From: Dryococelus australis
Taxonomy: Eukaryota > Arthropoda > Insecta > Phasmatodea > Phasmatidae
Direction of reading: 5' to 3'
Length of the DNA: 64,000 nt
Assembly: GCA_029891345.1 (NCBI GenBank)
Contig: CM056993.1
Location: 109,917,800-109,981,799 of the forward strand
Shown here: positions 1-12,261 of the stretch, piece by piece
How positions within the stretch are numbered: the stretch's first letter is position 1
Layout: the number at the start of each line of letters is the position of its first letter
Made by a program: the position numbers and the translations under genes
The notes under the pieces: model-generated
The model's database searches: none
Seen by the model: the letters and a program-made list of their open reading frames with translations, nothing else
Told to the model about the DNA's origin: nothing

Positions 1-1620
1 GTTTTACAAAGGATTTTCTTGGCAATTGGGTTTCCGAGGTTTTTTCTTATAAAACTACAAAGAAATGTTTAGAGTGCAAGTGTTGTGTGTTGTTTTTATT
101 CTTGTTCACACACCCATATTTTAATCTCTAAACTATAGTCATAAAATCTATCCACCTAAACTGAAAGTAATTTAAATTAAATATACTTTAGATTCACTTG
201 CCGTAATTTTAACAAATTTGTAACACGAATATTGTAATTCTTCAAGATAAAACTGATGAATGGTTATTAATAAATAAAAAAAAGATATCGTACACTGCTC
301 TCATCAGCTTTGTTCCGTTAAAAAATAGATTAGCACACTCATTCCTACCCTATGCTATAACAAGTTCCTAAATTTAATGCGCCTTAATTAAACCTAATGT
401 TGACAGATAGACATATAAATACTACAACAGAAGAACCGTTTGAGTAATGTTTCGAACTAGGGTCTCTATGTTCATACAAATACCCAATATTAGCAGGTCA
501 AGTTTTGAGGAAACAAGTAGAAAAGTAAAACAGAAAATTTTCATTAAAATTACGAATTAAAATTTTTGGTGACAGAAGGCCTTAATTACTCATCGCTTTG
601 TTCCGATTAGTCGGGTTAGATACTACAATAATGTGTTGTAAATGTCGAGGATTTTAAATTAATAAAGAACTTCCTTTTCTCTGTATTCCGCATGAATTGT
701 AAAATTTTGAAAAATCCGCTTCAGGATAGATTAGGTGCGTTTTAGTCAACGTATGAAAAAAACCTCTTTTGAAAAAAAATTGAAATAATTATTTTTGTTT
801 TAAAATTAATTTGGGCCTACAGTGGACTAAACCAGATTTGATTATTTAAAAGTGAAAAATTTTGGACTTCAATGAAACATATTTTTAATTTTCTATTTTC
901 TTGCAGTATACGAAACTGTTATGTGAATAAACATTCACCGCATTACCAGGGTCTGTGCTGAAACATCTTTTAAGCGGACTATGTAACTGTGCGTCCAAGG
1001 TCAAGAAACAAGGGAGTGACACGGGCGACAGTTACACGCACGCCTAGCACCTCATCGCTCCTACTCGCAAGGCGTGCAGTGTGTCCGTCGTAATGCTGTA
1101 CTGTGCAAATTAGATATGTTACATAGGGATTTTATTATACGCGTGAAAGACCACATACTAAACTACGCCCGTATCTTTTACGTTTCTCTTGCCGCTTAAG
1201 GAAACTGAATAGGCAAATTTTAAAAATGCTATATTTGACCGCTTTCACGATTTTTTTTTTCTCCAAGAATGCACTTAATATGACAAAAGTAAAAAAATAG
1301 GGCCATAGATAATTGGTTTTTATCTTTTCTGACAAAAAGTCATATTTCCAGAACTTTTATTTGCCGAAACACACATTTACGCACAAACAAAGATTTCACA
1401 GAAACCGTTTCAGTACAAAGGACTCTTAATGCATGATGTAATCATGGTTATCCCACAGAGAATAATAATTTAAGGCAAAGCACAGCAGTATGTTTATTAA
1501 AACATCGCATCGGCATACGATTGTACTTAATTATTGAATACCGTACCTAGGCCTGTCTTGAGAGCCCGTGTCCTAGTCACACAACATGTAAGTAAGTACC
1601 CAGAAGTAAGGTAGCTCGCC
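1..1620. other. AT-rich non-coding stretch
   Basis: No ORF with recognisable protein features and no repeat shared with the rest of the window. The sequence is AT-rich with short A and T runs. A slightly more GC-rich patch lies at about 985-1085 but carries no motif I can name. Confidence 0.5.
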
Positions 1621-1621
1621 G

Positions 1622-2245
1622 GTTCATTTGATGTGGGTGTGACCATTTGCTGATTGGTTGTGCGAGGATCTGGAAAGGACGATGCATCTCATTGGTTACT
1701 GCGTGAGTTGTTGGCCTGGCTGTCGGCTGGCAAGTAAGTTAATGAAGATCTGTCCACGGGAAAATGAGCACTTTTGAAAGCAGTGCTTAAGATCTACCTG
1801 TACGCACGTTGTGTACTCTTTCACCTTATGTAAAATTAGCATTGTTATGGGCCTCATCACTTTATTCATGCGTCGGTCAAGTGATACTAAGAAATGATTT
1901 AAAAAGCAAATATTTTACAAATCCGCTCATTTTTATAAATATGCTCATTAAAAAAGCAGAAAACGAAAGAAATCATTTAAGTTATCACAAATTGTTACCT
2001 AATATTTTTTATTCAACGTTACAATATGGAACTACTTTCCCTCCATCGTTACCAACTTTACTAGGCGCATGTCACTCCGTGCGCCAGTTAAAATACATAC
2101 AGGTAGGGGCAGTAACTTTTTTCTAAGGTTGATTTCCAAAGTACTCGCTTTACCATGATCAATCTTTAAGGCTGATTGGCGAACGGGGTTCCAAAATGTT
2201 GTCAACCATAGTGACGCCATTTTTTGGTGTGTGAGGGTGGAATTC
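1622..2245. repeat. Old dispersed repeat, split by a MITE
   Basis: Two parts (about 1622-1747 and 2169-2245) flank a family A MITE. The left part aligns by eye with 26,090-26,200 (shared GGCAAGTAAGTT preceded by a GATT...GCGTGAGG...ATTGG series). The right part aligns with 22,235-22,285 (shared CTGATTGGCGAACGG-type core, then GTTCCAACA). The undisrupted order at 22,215-22,290 supports reading 1622-2245 as one repeat interrupted by the MITE. The class of the repeat is unknown. Confidence 0.4.
1748..2168 (+). mobile_element. Family A MITE, subfamily 1
   Basis: Non-coding ~420-bp element with terminal inverted repeats of the family A type (GGCTGTTCACGGTAAAATGA, partly degraded here to CTGTCCACGGGAAAATGA). 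The internal sequence (AAGATCTACCTG..., a CATCACTTTATTCATGCGTC block and a CGTTACCAACTTTAC block) recurs in the copies at 12.3, 17.0, 40.7 and 51.7 kb and in reverse at 7.0, 21.4, 38.4, 41.1 and 50.6 kb. Short ORFs inside are chance ORFs. Confidence 0.8.
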
Positions 2246-2504
2246 GAGGTAAAAGTGTCTGTTTCACTTCTTGATTTGTAAGTAAATCTGTGTATGTACA
2301 CAGTAAAAATTTTCTGTACATGCTACAAACAATTGTCTGTAGTTGCCAACTCTACAGTTGAAATATTTCGTATTTAAAAACATTATGCCTAGAAAAACCC
2401 ACAAAATCGTTTATTTAGCTCAATGTTTAAAATAAACATGAATTATACAACACTTACCAAATAAAATCCCACACTTGTTTTACAAACTCCACACTAACGT
2501 TCTG

Positions 2505-2745
2505 TGGGGCCACTGTGGTGTAGAGGTCAGACTATTCGCCTCCCACACAGGCGAACCGGCTTCGATTCCCGGATTTCGCATGTGGGACTCGTACCCTAAC
2601 GATGCCGCTGGCCAGAGGTATTTTCTCGGGGATCTCTCGTGTTTTCCTGCCCTCACATCCCGGCGTCGCTCCATACTCACCTCGTTTCGCCCTACATCGA
2701 CTCTCAAGACCTCGATGTTAAAGAGCTACCCAAATCTCTCCACTC
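2505..2745 (+). repeat. tRNA-derived SINE copy
   Basis: The head is tRNA-like: GGGGCC, then a GTGGTGTAGAGGTCAG A-box-like stretch and a GCTTCGATTCCC B-box-like stretch. The body then contains TTTTCTCGGGGATCTC and a tail CGACTCTCAAGACCTCGATG. The same arrangement is seen at 22,318-22,587 and on the minus strand at 16.8 and 27.4 kb. Peptides read across it are artefacts of the SINE. Confidence 0.8.
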
Positions 2746-2800
2746 CACTAAGGTTTTGTGAAATTTACTCTAACGTACTTGTAGCACTCCCTGATTATCT

Positions 2801-3195
2801 TATACAGGATGATTCTAAGTTAGACTGACAAACTTCGGTAGATGATTCTTCATGAAAAAGTAAAAGAAAAAAATAGGTGACACTTTATACCTAAACCGAT
2901 ATTAAGGGAGGTATGAGCCCTTAGAATACGAGATTTTAAGCCGTATTTGTGCAAAATATCGACTCTTACGTTGAAGGTCCCGATAACATACAATAATGTT
3001 CCGAGAGTTGTCATTGTATTTTACTTCGTTATCAATATTTTGCGCAAATACGGTTTAAAAACTCGATTTTTTTAAGGGCTCATACCTCCCTTAATATTCG
3101 ATTTAGGTATAAAGTGTCACATATTTTTCGTTTTACTTTTTCATGAAGAATCACCTCCCGAAGTTTATCGGTCTAATTGCGAATCATCCTGTATA
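2801..3195. mobile_element. Long inverted-repeat (fold-back) MITE
   Basis: Two arms of about 155-160 bp (2803-2960 and 3035-3193) are near-complementary around a ~70-bp spacer. Both ends read TACAGGATGATTC, each flanked by TA, which suggests a TA target as in Tc1/mariner-mobilised MITEs. Arm landmarks are GGTGACACTTTATACCTAAA and AAGGGAGGTATGAGCCCTTA, both found in reverse complement in the right arm. No coding sequence. Confidence 0.8.
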
Positions 3196-3239
3196 TCAAG
3201 CTCACTGCATGTCTTTTTAATATTCGGCCAACTTGGTCC

Positions 3240-3730
3240 CAACATGGCGCGCCCCACCTGAAGCACGTCTTCGCCGTATCGCAGCGCCGGTGGAAGGAAA
3301 GGCGCGTTTCGCAGCTTTCGACACTTCCTCCCGAAACAAGATATATATGCTGGGCTTGTAGGGCCAGAGTCGAGGACGGAATGGGCGGCGTGGTGATGGG
3401 TGAGGGGGTCCACGCAGGAAAGAAATAAATTGCTTAGTGTGGAAACAAAATCACTTTCCGCAGCGATAAGGCGAGGAAGGATGGGGAGGGAGGGGGAGGC
3501 AGGAAGGAAACGGGCCGAGGGGTTAAAGCGTTCTTTTATTCCGGTCGCGAGGGAGCCGGATCTGAAGCCACCCCGGAGCGCGCCAGTAGGGCTTCCTGCT
3601 GCTTCCACCCCTCCCCCCCCCCCTCCGTCATCTACTGACACTCCCCTCGCCCGCTACATTCAACTGCTTTAATTGAGACGGACGGCGGGCGTCCGTAAAG
3701 ATGGGGGAGGGAGCGGTCGCACACTGCATC
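3240..3730. other. GC-rich island
   Basis: A ~490-bp block far richer in G+C and CpG than its surroundings, starting near ATGGCGCGCC and including a purine-rich GGAGGGAGGGGGAGG stretch and a C-run near 3610-3630. It has open frames on both strands but no recognisable protein. It could be a regulatory island or diverged repeat; I cannot tell which. Confidence 0.4.
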
Positions 3731-3942
3731 CGAGCACACTAGAGGAAAATGGAGGAGATGATTCCTTCCCGATGCCCACGGTTAAACTCGGTCACCACCT
3801 CTACCTCCACTTCCCTCGCTTGCCGCCGGGCGAGGCAGTGCAGTAAACTGCACCCTGTAAATGGAAAGAGGTCGAACAGTTTTTTTTTTAGGTGCTCGTC
3901 TACCGGGCCTGCTAACTGGGTTGCAGTCTGCTTGTATAATCC

Positions 3943-4292
3943 GTTCACGGTTACTACACGCTTTTCTGAAACCTTACTGAAGTTTTACTTCCAGGATATT
4001 CCTCCGCCTCGTACAAAATAAGCTTAACTAAGACTAGAAATTTACACCAAACGACAACGCACCGAATTCGCGTGCACTCTGCTGTAATAATGTTTGCATA
4101 AGGACTATTTCTTACTAGGCGCTACCAACACACACCTTTTCTCACTGTTTTATTAGTATTTATTATATGTGAAATATTAAAATGTATAAATAAAATATAG
4201 GTGAAATATCAATTTAACTGACAATAAGATATTTTCTTGTTAATGGAGCTGTAAAACGCTTGTGATACATGGTATACTTAGGAAAATAACTA
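3943..4292 (+). mobile_element. Family B MITE, right end missing
   Basis: Plus-oriented copy of the ~420-bp family B: it starts TTCACGGTTACTACACGC and continues with CCAGGATATTCCTCCGCCTC, then an AT-rich centre and AAAACGCTTGTGATACATGG. It stops just before the terminal repeat expected at its right end, where a minus-oriented copy begins. Confidence 0.7.
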
Positions 4293-4299
4293 AATATAT

Positions 4300-4715
4300 A
4301 GTCTATTCGCGGTTTCTACGCATTTTTTAAAATCAAACCTTTGAAAAAACTCTCCATGTATGATGAGTTTGCTTGTTTTCTAAATTTGCCATATATCACA
4401 ATCTTTTTATGCTTATGTTAACATTAAAGTACCTTATTTTTGGTTGAAGTTGAAGTTTACTTATATTTTAATAATAAATTATAATATTTCATTCATTACT
4501 AATATGAATAAAGATATGAACCGAATAGATGTGTTGGTAATTCTTAGTAAGAAATAGTTCTTATGTAAAATATTATTAGACTGAGTGCGCACGAATACGG
4601 TGCGTTTGCCCTCTAGTGTAATTTTCTAAGTTTTGTTTGTATGAGGTGGATGGATATCTTGGAAGTAGAACGTTAGCAGGGCTTCAGAAAAGTTGGAAGT
4701 AACAGTGACTGGAGT
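4300..4715 (-). mobile_element. Family B MITE, head-to-head with its neighbour
   Basis: Complete minus-oriented copy: it begins GTCTATTCGCGGTTTCTACG (terminal repeat, reverse orientation) and ends with GGCTTCAGAAAAGTTGGAAG then TAACAGTGACTGGAG. Together with 3943-4292 it makes a ~770-bp inverted pair. Confidence 0.7.
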
Positions 4716-4954
4716 ATAATACGCGTTTTTAAAACAAGCTATTTCACGTGCTTACAAAAGCTTGCACCCGAAAATGAGTAACACTTCAGAGCACGGTGGT
4801 AAACTACTTTCAAGAGATCACGCTTATCGTAAACACTATGTTGAAGCTCCAGCATGGCCAAAAACTATATCTTCAGACTGTTCTAAAAAGAAATATTCTG
4901 TGCGAATTCCTGCGAAACTATTATAGAGCCCTACATTGCACTTTATGATATTTA

Positions 4955-5095
4955 TAGGTTATTCACAGTAAAGTGAGCACTTTTTAAAGCCCTCTCGCTT
5001 GGAATAATAGTCAATAAATATATTTTGTTTTAGCCTCAGACGTTAACTTTCACGTGCGGTGTAATATACAGACTGTGTTTATTAATTAAGTGGCA
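4955..5095 (-). mobile_element. Family A MITE, subfamily 2, truncated
   Basis: Terminal repeat ATTCACAGTAAAGTGAGCAC, followed by sequence that is the reverse complement of the right half of the complete subfamily 2 copy at 54,841-55,082 (GTCAATAAATA..., GACGTTAACTTT). The other terminus is absent. Confidence 0.6.
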
Positions 5096-6082
5096 TTATT
5101 TCTTTTAAACAGGTGGTTAAAGGATAAAAAATGGCCACTCGTATCGCCCTCGCGGTTCTGAGCCTCAAACATGGAAAACAACTCTAGGTAGGGGCGCCCC
5201 TAAAATATAATAGGTATTTGAATGAAGGGGGGAGGGGAACTTATTTTGACTTTAAGGAACGAAATTGCCATGTTCCAGCTCAGGCCAACGCCTCGGCGGG
5301 GTAAAAATTCTCCGGACGAAGGCTCTGACGTGAGTAGCGCTCTCGTACCCACTTCGCCATTACCCATCCTCACATAGTACAATCTTGTCATAGTACAATC
5401 TTCAAGATGCCTAGGAACGACGAGTCTGATCAAAGAGTCATCCATCTAGGCAACTTGTCTGTTTGTGACCTATGCCTCAGGCAAAAGGAGAGCAAGGCTT
5501 TTCGTTTTCCGTTCTCTCCTCAGGACAGAAACAAAGAAAAGTCTCTTTGTAAACCTCCTATAGGAGTTTTATTTTTGGAAGTACAGTTATTTGTTTCCCA
5601 TCAATTACGCTGAAACAACATGCTCTTCTGAAACACAGACTAACTTCAAAAATTGGTACAACCGTTCTTCAATATTAAATTGACTCCTTTTTGGTTGGCA
5701 GAACAAAACAGTTTCCTTGTTACTGGATTTTCTTCGTTGAATATGCAGTTGGCAACTTCGAGTATACATTTATTTGGCACAATTCAAAAGAGCATTTTCT
5801 TTATAAAAACACCTCTTTTTTCGTGTAGCTGTCAATATCTTTATAGATGCTTATTGATGCTTTTATAGCTTTTTGACTATTTAGAAATGGAAAGGAAGAC
5901 AGAATCCGTCTAAAATAGTAAATCTACTTTATTACACGCAGCAGCTGTTTGTCCGACATCCGAATTCGTAACCTCATAATCCGCAGATCACGCCTTGGTA
6001 ACCTCAGACAAAAAGATCACCTGGATGCGAAATTTGCATTCACCTCAGCCTACAGCTTCGAACGAGGTGCTGAAATGTATAC

Positions 6083-6553
6083 GCTGTTCACGGTAAAGTG
6101 AGCACTTTTGAGGCCCTAGTTACTTTTTCCTTTCAGACTTTACCCGCCAAAGCGAACCGGGTTCAATCCCCGGCCGGGTTTACCGGATTTTCGCAAGTGG
6201 GACTCGTGTTAGACGATGCCGTTGGTCGGCGGGTTTTCTCGGGGATCTCCCGTTTCCCGCGCCCCTTCATTCCGGCGCCACTTCATATTCACTTCAATCA
6301 CCCTCATCGGCTCTCAAGAGCTCGCTGTTAAGGGCCGCCCAAATCTTTTCGCTCGATCTCTCTCTGCGCTTTCAGCCTTTATTTATCTTTCAACCACCTT
6401 ATTAAATAGATATTGATATATAAGTAATAAACACAGTGTGTGTATATTCCACCGCACTCAGAAGTTAATGTCCAAAGTTAAAATAAAATATATTTATTGA
6501 CTACTATTCCAAATGTTGGGGCTTTCAAAAGTGCTCATTTTACCGCGAATGGT
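6083..6553 (+). mobile_element. Family A MITE, subfamily 2, hosting a SINE
   Basis: The left end (GCTGTTCACGGTAAAGTGAG, GAGGCCCTAGTTAC) and right end (CTTTCAAAAGTGCTCATTTT) match the uninterrupted copy at 54.8 kb. A SINE sits between them (6143-6368). After the SINE the MITE resumes with TAATAAACACAGTGTGTGTA, equivalent to CAGTTAACACAGTGTATACA in the 54.8-kb copy. Confidence 0.75.
6143..6368 (+). repeat. 5'-truncated SINE with target-site duplication
   Basis: SINE body lacking the tRNA A-box half: it begins just before a GAACCGGGTTCAATCCCCGG B-box region and includes TTTTCTCGGGGATCTCCCGT. It is flanked by a 13-bp direct repeat, CTTTCAGACTTTA (6130-6142) and CTTTCAGCCTTTA (6369-6381), with one mismatch. 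This is the expected footprint of LINE-mediated retrotransposition. Confidence 0.8.
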
Positions 6554-7024
6554 GTATATCAGTATTTTACAGGCCAGACTATTCGAGGAACTAGGCCCTC
6601 TTTAAGTCCTAGACTCCCATTTCATCTATTCGTTACCAACCGTAAAAAAAATGTATGGCCTGTTTGCAATTTTTTTCCCGTATTCATCGCGAATTTCCCA
6701 GTGACAATTCTCTCAGGAAAAAATAATACGACGCAGTCTAAGTTGAGCGATTTAAATTTGCCACTATATCTCAGCACATAAAATATCTGCGTTCAGTGGA
6801 AGAGTCTTTCTCAACATCGTTCTCCTTGTGGCTCCACTGAAGCAATCAGTGTTTGAAGGTTCGGCCTATATGGTTCAGGTAACCGTATGCAGTCTACACT
6901 GTAGGAATTTCAGCATATCCGCATCTACTAGTTGGCTGGAAACATCAGAGAAACGCATATATAGTCTATACGTATACATTTTTTTTTATCTCTGTGCCTT
7001 ATAAACAAGAGTGAAATCTTGTTA

Positions 7025-7425
7025 AAGGCTGTTCACGATAAAGTGAGCACTATTGAAATAAACCTTAGAAAAAGTCACTGACCCTAGCAGCACATATCTT
7101 AAGGGTGCAATGAGTGACATGTGTCAAGTAAAGTTGGTAACGATGGAGGGGAAGGTAGTTCCATATATTAATGTCAAATAAATAGTCTTAAGTAACCAAT
7201 ATTGAAAACTTAAATTATTTATCTTGCTTTCTGTATTTTTTAATGCATCGAAGTGTAAAGATGAGCATATTTGTGCAATATTTACCTTTCTAATAATTTC
7301 ACAGTTTCACTTGACCGACGCATGATAATGTTAATTTTACATAAGGCGGAATAACACACAACGTGTATACAAGTAGATCTTAAGTAGGCCTTTCAAAAGT
7401 GCTGATTTTAACGTTAACAGCCTTT
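7025..7425 (-). mobile_element. Family A MITE, subfamily 1
   Basis: Reverse-oriented complete copy: GGCTGTTCACGATAAAGTGA at the left and TTCAAAAGTGCTGATTTTAA ... AACAGCCTTTA at the right. Both ends abut TA, consistent with a TA target site. Confidence 0.8.
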
Positions 7426-8981
7426 ACCTCGGTAGCTCATGTAGTTAACAAACTGTTGGTCAGTAAAATAGCTTATAGAAAATAGTAACACATCTCACGT
7501 TTATTGTTGAGTGACATATCAAAACGTTCATATCATATAGTCTTCACTAGGTGTCTACGACCATAGGTTTCTTATCTTAGAGTAATCACATTGAAGCCCT
7601 CTACAGTATCGGAAAATTTCCTTAAGCGAACAAAACAATTGTACACTTGCTATTGTTAAACAAACGAAACGGGATAAACAAAAAACGAATTTTCACAACG
7701 AACATATTACGCACTAGAATTGTCTTAACCCTTTTGTTAGGACAATAAAGCATAACTTCAAACAAATGATTTTGTTGAAATAACTGTTTGTACTTGTTTG
7801 TAACTATGCCAAAAAAATGGTTTCGTCAGACAAATAGTTTTTTTGCTGTATTATCTGTATAATTTCAAGATCGTTTCGAATAGTTATCCTATGTTAATGG
7901 TTATTTTTGATTTGGCAGGGAAAGGCATCGAAATGTCTAGTTTTCGGAAATAAAATCTACTAATAGATAAAGGACAGTTTTCATTGCGATAGATGCTAAA
8001 ATATTTAATTCTAAGTGTATATGCTTCTATTTGTATGTGCTTTGTTTGGTGAGAAAGACGACGACATAGAGACCTTCCATAATACATCAGTTACATTTGT
8101 GTTACGGAGTTTATTCTTAATATTTAAGTAACATTTAACATGCCGCTATTTAGCTACGCCCTTAGCCCCTTTCACGTATGAATTGACCATAAGTCAAATT
8201 CATAACATACTGTATGCTGAAAATTTAGATATGAAGCAACACCGTTAATCTATATTGCGATTTGCTCTGAAGATGAGCAGAGAAAGCAAACTGAAAGCCT
8301 TTAAGATAGTGTCCACAGCTCCTTAAGCTTTACCTTTTAGTATACGAGCATTTTAAGCATCGCTTTTTTTTCTCATGGGAAACAGCAGCGACCTTTTCAT
8401 CTGTAAGAGTACAGGGCACGAAACTACGACGATAATTGATATGAAAGTGATTTGTAGTTGCGAATACTGTCGCATATAGATTACATTAAAAATACAAGAA
8501 AACAGCCAGCAAAGCCCGACTACACAAAGAAAATAATCTATGCCTTACAATTTGCCAGATAATATAATGCGTTGCAAACCACAGAGTTTTGGATCGTGTA
8601 TTGGCAGCAGAAATAATTTAAATTTCTTGTTTCCAATGCACCTATAATTTTTTTTACGTTTTTCTTGTTCGCATACACATGAATAAAAGAAATGACTATA
8701 AAATAAATGTCCTATAAGAAACGTAAAATACAGGAAACGACATCATAGTGCTTATGTTCGTTTTGTGCGGATATTGCTCCCCAAAATATCATCCAAAACA
8801 AGTAAGTGGGAGTCGTTGAAAGTTTGTCAACCTTTGCGTTTTGTCTTGTGTAAATTATAAAGGATGTTACTTGATCATGAGTGTAACTTTCAACTTCTTA
8901 CGTTTCACGCATTATCGAGTTTCTGAAACCGTATTCAGTGCAGCCACGTTTATTTTCCATGCTCGGTTTTTTTATTTAGAT

Positions 8982-8984
<3 letters not shown>

Positions 8985-9022
<38 letters not shown>
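8985..9022. repeat. Poly-T tract (38 bp)
   Basis: Uninterrupted T-run. The Phe-rich peptide read through it is an artefact. Confidence 0.95.
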
Positions 9023-10079
9023 CCGACAACTCTTGAGGTTTCATGAAAGTTCAAAGAGACTGATGGATTTTCTCGTCGAAGCTTTCCCAAATCTCACCCT
9101 GGACAACTTCCATTCTTGTATGGCTCTACATAACCCATGTTGCTTAGAGTGCTTTGGTTCATAGCACAACATTTCGCTAGTGAATTCAGCGAATTGCAAG
9201 TTGATTATGTGAATTCTATTAAGTGTTTTAAACTGATTTATAATAGCGGCAAAACATGTGAGCTTTTGCATTCTTTCGAAGTTTTGATGTGCCTCTGTTG
9301 ATTTATCTTTACAGGAAACCTGCAATATTATTACAATTTTACTATAATCATTCTATACACGTTATCGATTAAAAGAACGTTTAAGTGAACTGCAGATTTT
9401 TATGCATGATTTCGTAATAATAATTTTTTTATGTCCCATATTTTGATTTCAACCTGAATTTATTAGTACATTATTGATGTGTATTTTGATTTATTTTTAC
9501 AATTATGAAAAAACTCTATGATTATTTGCATGTGTACGTAACAAAAAATTTCCGCACTGATCCATGTTTTATGCGCTCCAGTGTACATTTTAATGTTTGA
9601 GACTGCTTGCGAATTCTTCAATTTTAAAGTCGTAATTTTACCTGGTGTATAGAACATTATAAGAATCATACCCCTTTTTCTTGCCCGGAACTGAAAAACT
9701 ATGCCAAACGGCTACACCATCGTGCTGCTTTTAATTTGCTGAACCAATATAACTGTAAAGCCGTAATCTAATTGTTACAATTTCAAGGCAATTGCATTAG
9801 TCTGCAAAATAGTGTTGGTTGTCAGTGGCATTGCTATCATGTAAAAAGCACAAAAAAAAAAAAAACAAAACCTAGTTACAAATTTTTAGTTATAACAATA
9901 AATGTATCATCAGATTATTTCAAATGATAATTGTAGAGTTAATGCGAAAGTTGGCTGGCATAATCTGTAAGCAACAAATAAAAACGTATCGTTATGTTTT
10001 AATGTTGGTATGATTGAGATGTGTCAATTGCCAAGCATGAGACAAAATAAAATAAAAATCGCACACTCACAGAACTCAG

Positions 10080-10081
<2 letters not shown>

Positions 10082-10117
<36 letters not shown>
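10082..10117. repeat. (TA)n microsatellite
   Basis: Perfect TA dinucleotide array of about 18 units. Confidence 0.95.
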
Positions 10118-10119
<2 letters not shown>

Positions 10120-11290
10120 CCTTACTCAGATTTTGGGTGTATTAATTTTATTTAATCTCGTGGTCAGCAATGTACACAGTCTAAGTTTTGCCGTGTCACT
10201 TGAGCAATTCATGTAATCTAATTATCAAATTATTGGCGTGTTAATATTTCGTGTATTTTGATCATGTACAATGGGCTTTAAAAAAATACTAAGCACGATT
10301 ATCAATATTGTTCAGTTTAACGCGAAGGCACTGTAAAAGCAGCTTCAGCCTGACCGCGGCAGGTAATGACGCAAGCCGCCTGCGAACCGGTAGATAGGCA
10401 TTTCAACACTCCAAGCCGCTGTGCGGGAGTGTATTCAGCGCCTGCGACCCCAACCAAGTCTTGCAGCCTTCATAACGCGCCGCGTCGGGTGTGCTCGTCG
10501 CACGCAAGCGAGCTTTAATCGCTGCACGATTCGAAATCGGCAAGAGTCGAGACGTCGCACTGCAGGTTTCCACCCAGCAGACGAGATAAATTTCAAGTTG
10601 CGTAGTTTTTAGAGGGAGTAATTATTACGTTTACGTGTACTCTCCGTTCCTTTTTTGGGTCGCATTGTGGCAACTTGTTATGGACCGGTTTCCTAGAAAA
10701 AGTAGTGTTTTTACAAGGGCGATTACTGAGGAATGTGAGAAAAAAAACATATTTTATGTAAATCTGACCGAGTGTACGTGCCCATCAAGTTAGCGGTTCA
10801 GTATGTGCTAAACTCTATAGTGTAGCAGCAAAACTGCGGTTTATGTGGTCGAGTCCGAAGTAAGGAATGTTTTCGAATTCCATGTGTTTCAATATGACTA
10901 TTTGTTAACTACAAATAACAGCAATATTTAACTCCGTCTGTAAACAGTGCCTTAACAAATGTTTTTATGAGTGAAGAACTGGAAGTATTTCTATAGAGTA
11001 TCTGTACTAGGATTTGCCCGCAAATGTCATAATCGAGCTCATATGCACCTGGACTTGAGTCAGACCCGTTACTGCTTGGTTAAGTAAGCTCGGTGTAAAC
11101 TGTACAGAACCAGATACTTAACAGCTTGCGTTAATGTTTGACCCAACTGTTAACTTGGCCAGTGTAACAGCCAATGGAAACGGTGCCCACACTGGGACTA
11201 ATTGAGTATAGTTCCGCTTTAAACACCCCGCACGATCAAGCTACTTCTCGCTGAGTGATGCAGAATACTGCAACGGTACAACAGCACCTA

Positions 11291-11705
11291 TAGTCCATTT
11301 ACGGATACTTACAACTTTTCCGAAGCCTTGCAAAAGTTCTACTTCCAGTGTATTCCTCCACCTCACACAAACAAAGCTTAACCGAATATAGAAAAATATG
11401 CCAACGGGACAACGGACCACATTCGTGTACACTCATTGTAATAATATTTTCATGGGATTATTTTTACTAAGCATTAACACCTACGATTTCCTCCCTGTAT
11501 TAATTAATATTAATTGCAAATGACGTATTATAATTTCCAGATAAAATACAAGTAAAAAATAACTAGAAGTAAGGTAATTTTATATTAGGACAACTATAAA
11601 ATGCCTGGGATGCATGCCAAATTTAAGAAACAACAAAGTCATTCATAATAGGATGATTTTCCAAAGGTTTGATTAAAAAGGGGTAAGAAACCTCTAATAG
11701 ACTAC
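11291..11705 (+). mobile_element. Family B MITE
   Basis: Complete plus-oriented copy: left end TAGTCCATTTACGGATACTT, inner block CCAGTGTATTCCTCCACCTC, right end AAACCTCTAATAGACTA. The termini are imperfect inverted repeats. Confidence 0.75.
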
Positions 11706-12261
11706 AGCTGTGCTGAGTATGCACTGCAAAGCAGTAGAACTAAATAAGGTAGCCAAGGTAAATGAAGATCCTGAAATAATACGGTACTTGTCAACAATGT
11801 TCTGTTGTGCTGTCGCGTGGAAACATTTTGAAGGCAATTATGTAAATACACGTTTGGCAGTCAAAATTTTACAGTGTTCACCTAAAACACCCTCATGGGG
11901 CAATGCGACAAATGCGATGGTATAGCAATTTCAGCACTCAAGTCTTCTATGTTTTATTCTCGGAATCATAATTCTGTGATGGTAACGCCAATAATAAAAA
12001 ACTGAATTTAGCTGTATCTGAAACTTATCCTCTATAAAATAAGCTGTTACAGCGTATTTCTTGGTCAAATATTCGGCCTTCATGTATTCGGCTGCCATCC
12101 ATTGTACCTGTTTGTGTAGGTCCGTGTATGTTTCCATACTCTAGTAAACAAAATAAACCTTCATGCTGTAAATTTATCTTTAAATAATTACGATAAACAA
12201 CCAATTTCAAGATTGCAACCGTTCGAAGTATGAAAAAAAAAAAAAATGTAGCCGTTCTTAT

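Larger units (their letters stand above)
7426..11290. other. AT-rich non-coding stretch with simple repeats
   Basis: No coding signal. It contains a T-run, a TA microsatellite (listed separately), an A-run near 9850-9864 and a CpG-richer patch at about 10,340-10,610 (many CGC and GCG triplets, no recognisable motif). Confidence 0.5.

Noticed and set aside
2475..2828. 117-codon plus ORF
   Set aside because: It lies across a SINE and its flank; similar peptides can be read from other SINE copies.
8841..9164. Phe-rich ORF
   Set aside because: It depends on a 38-bp T-run, a microsatellite artefact.
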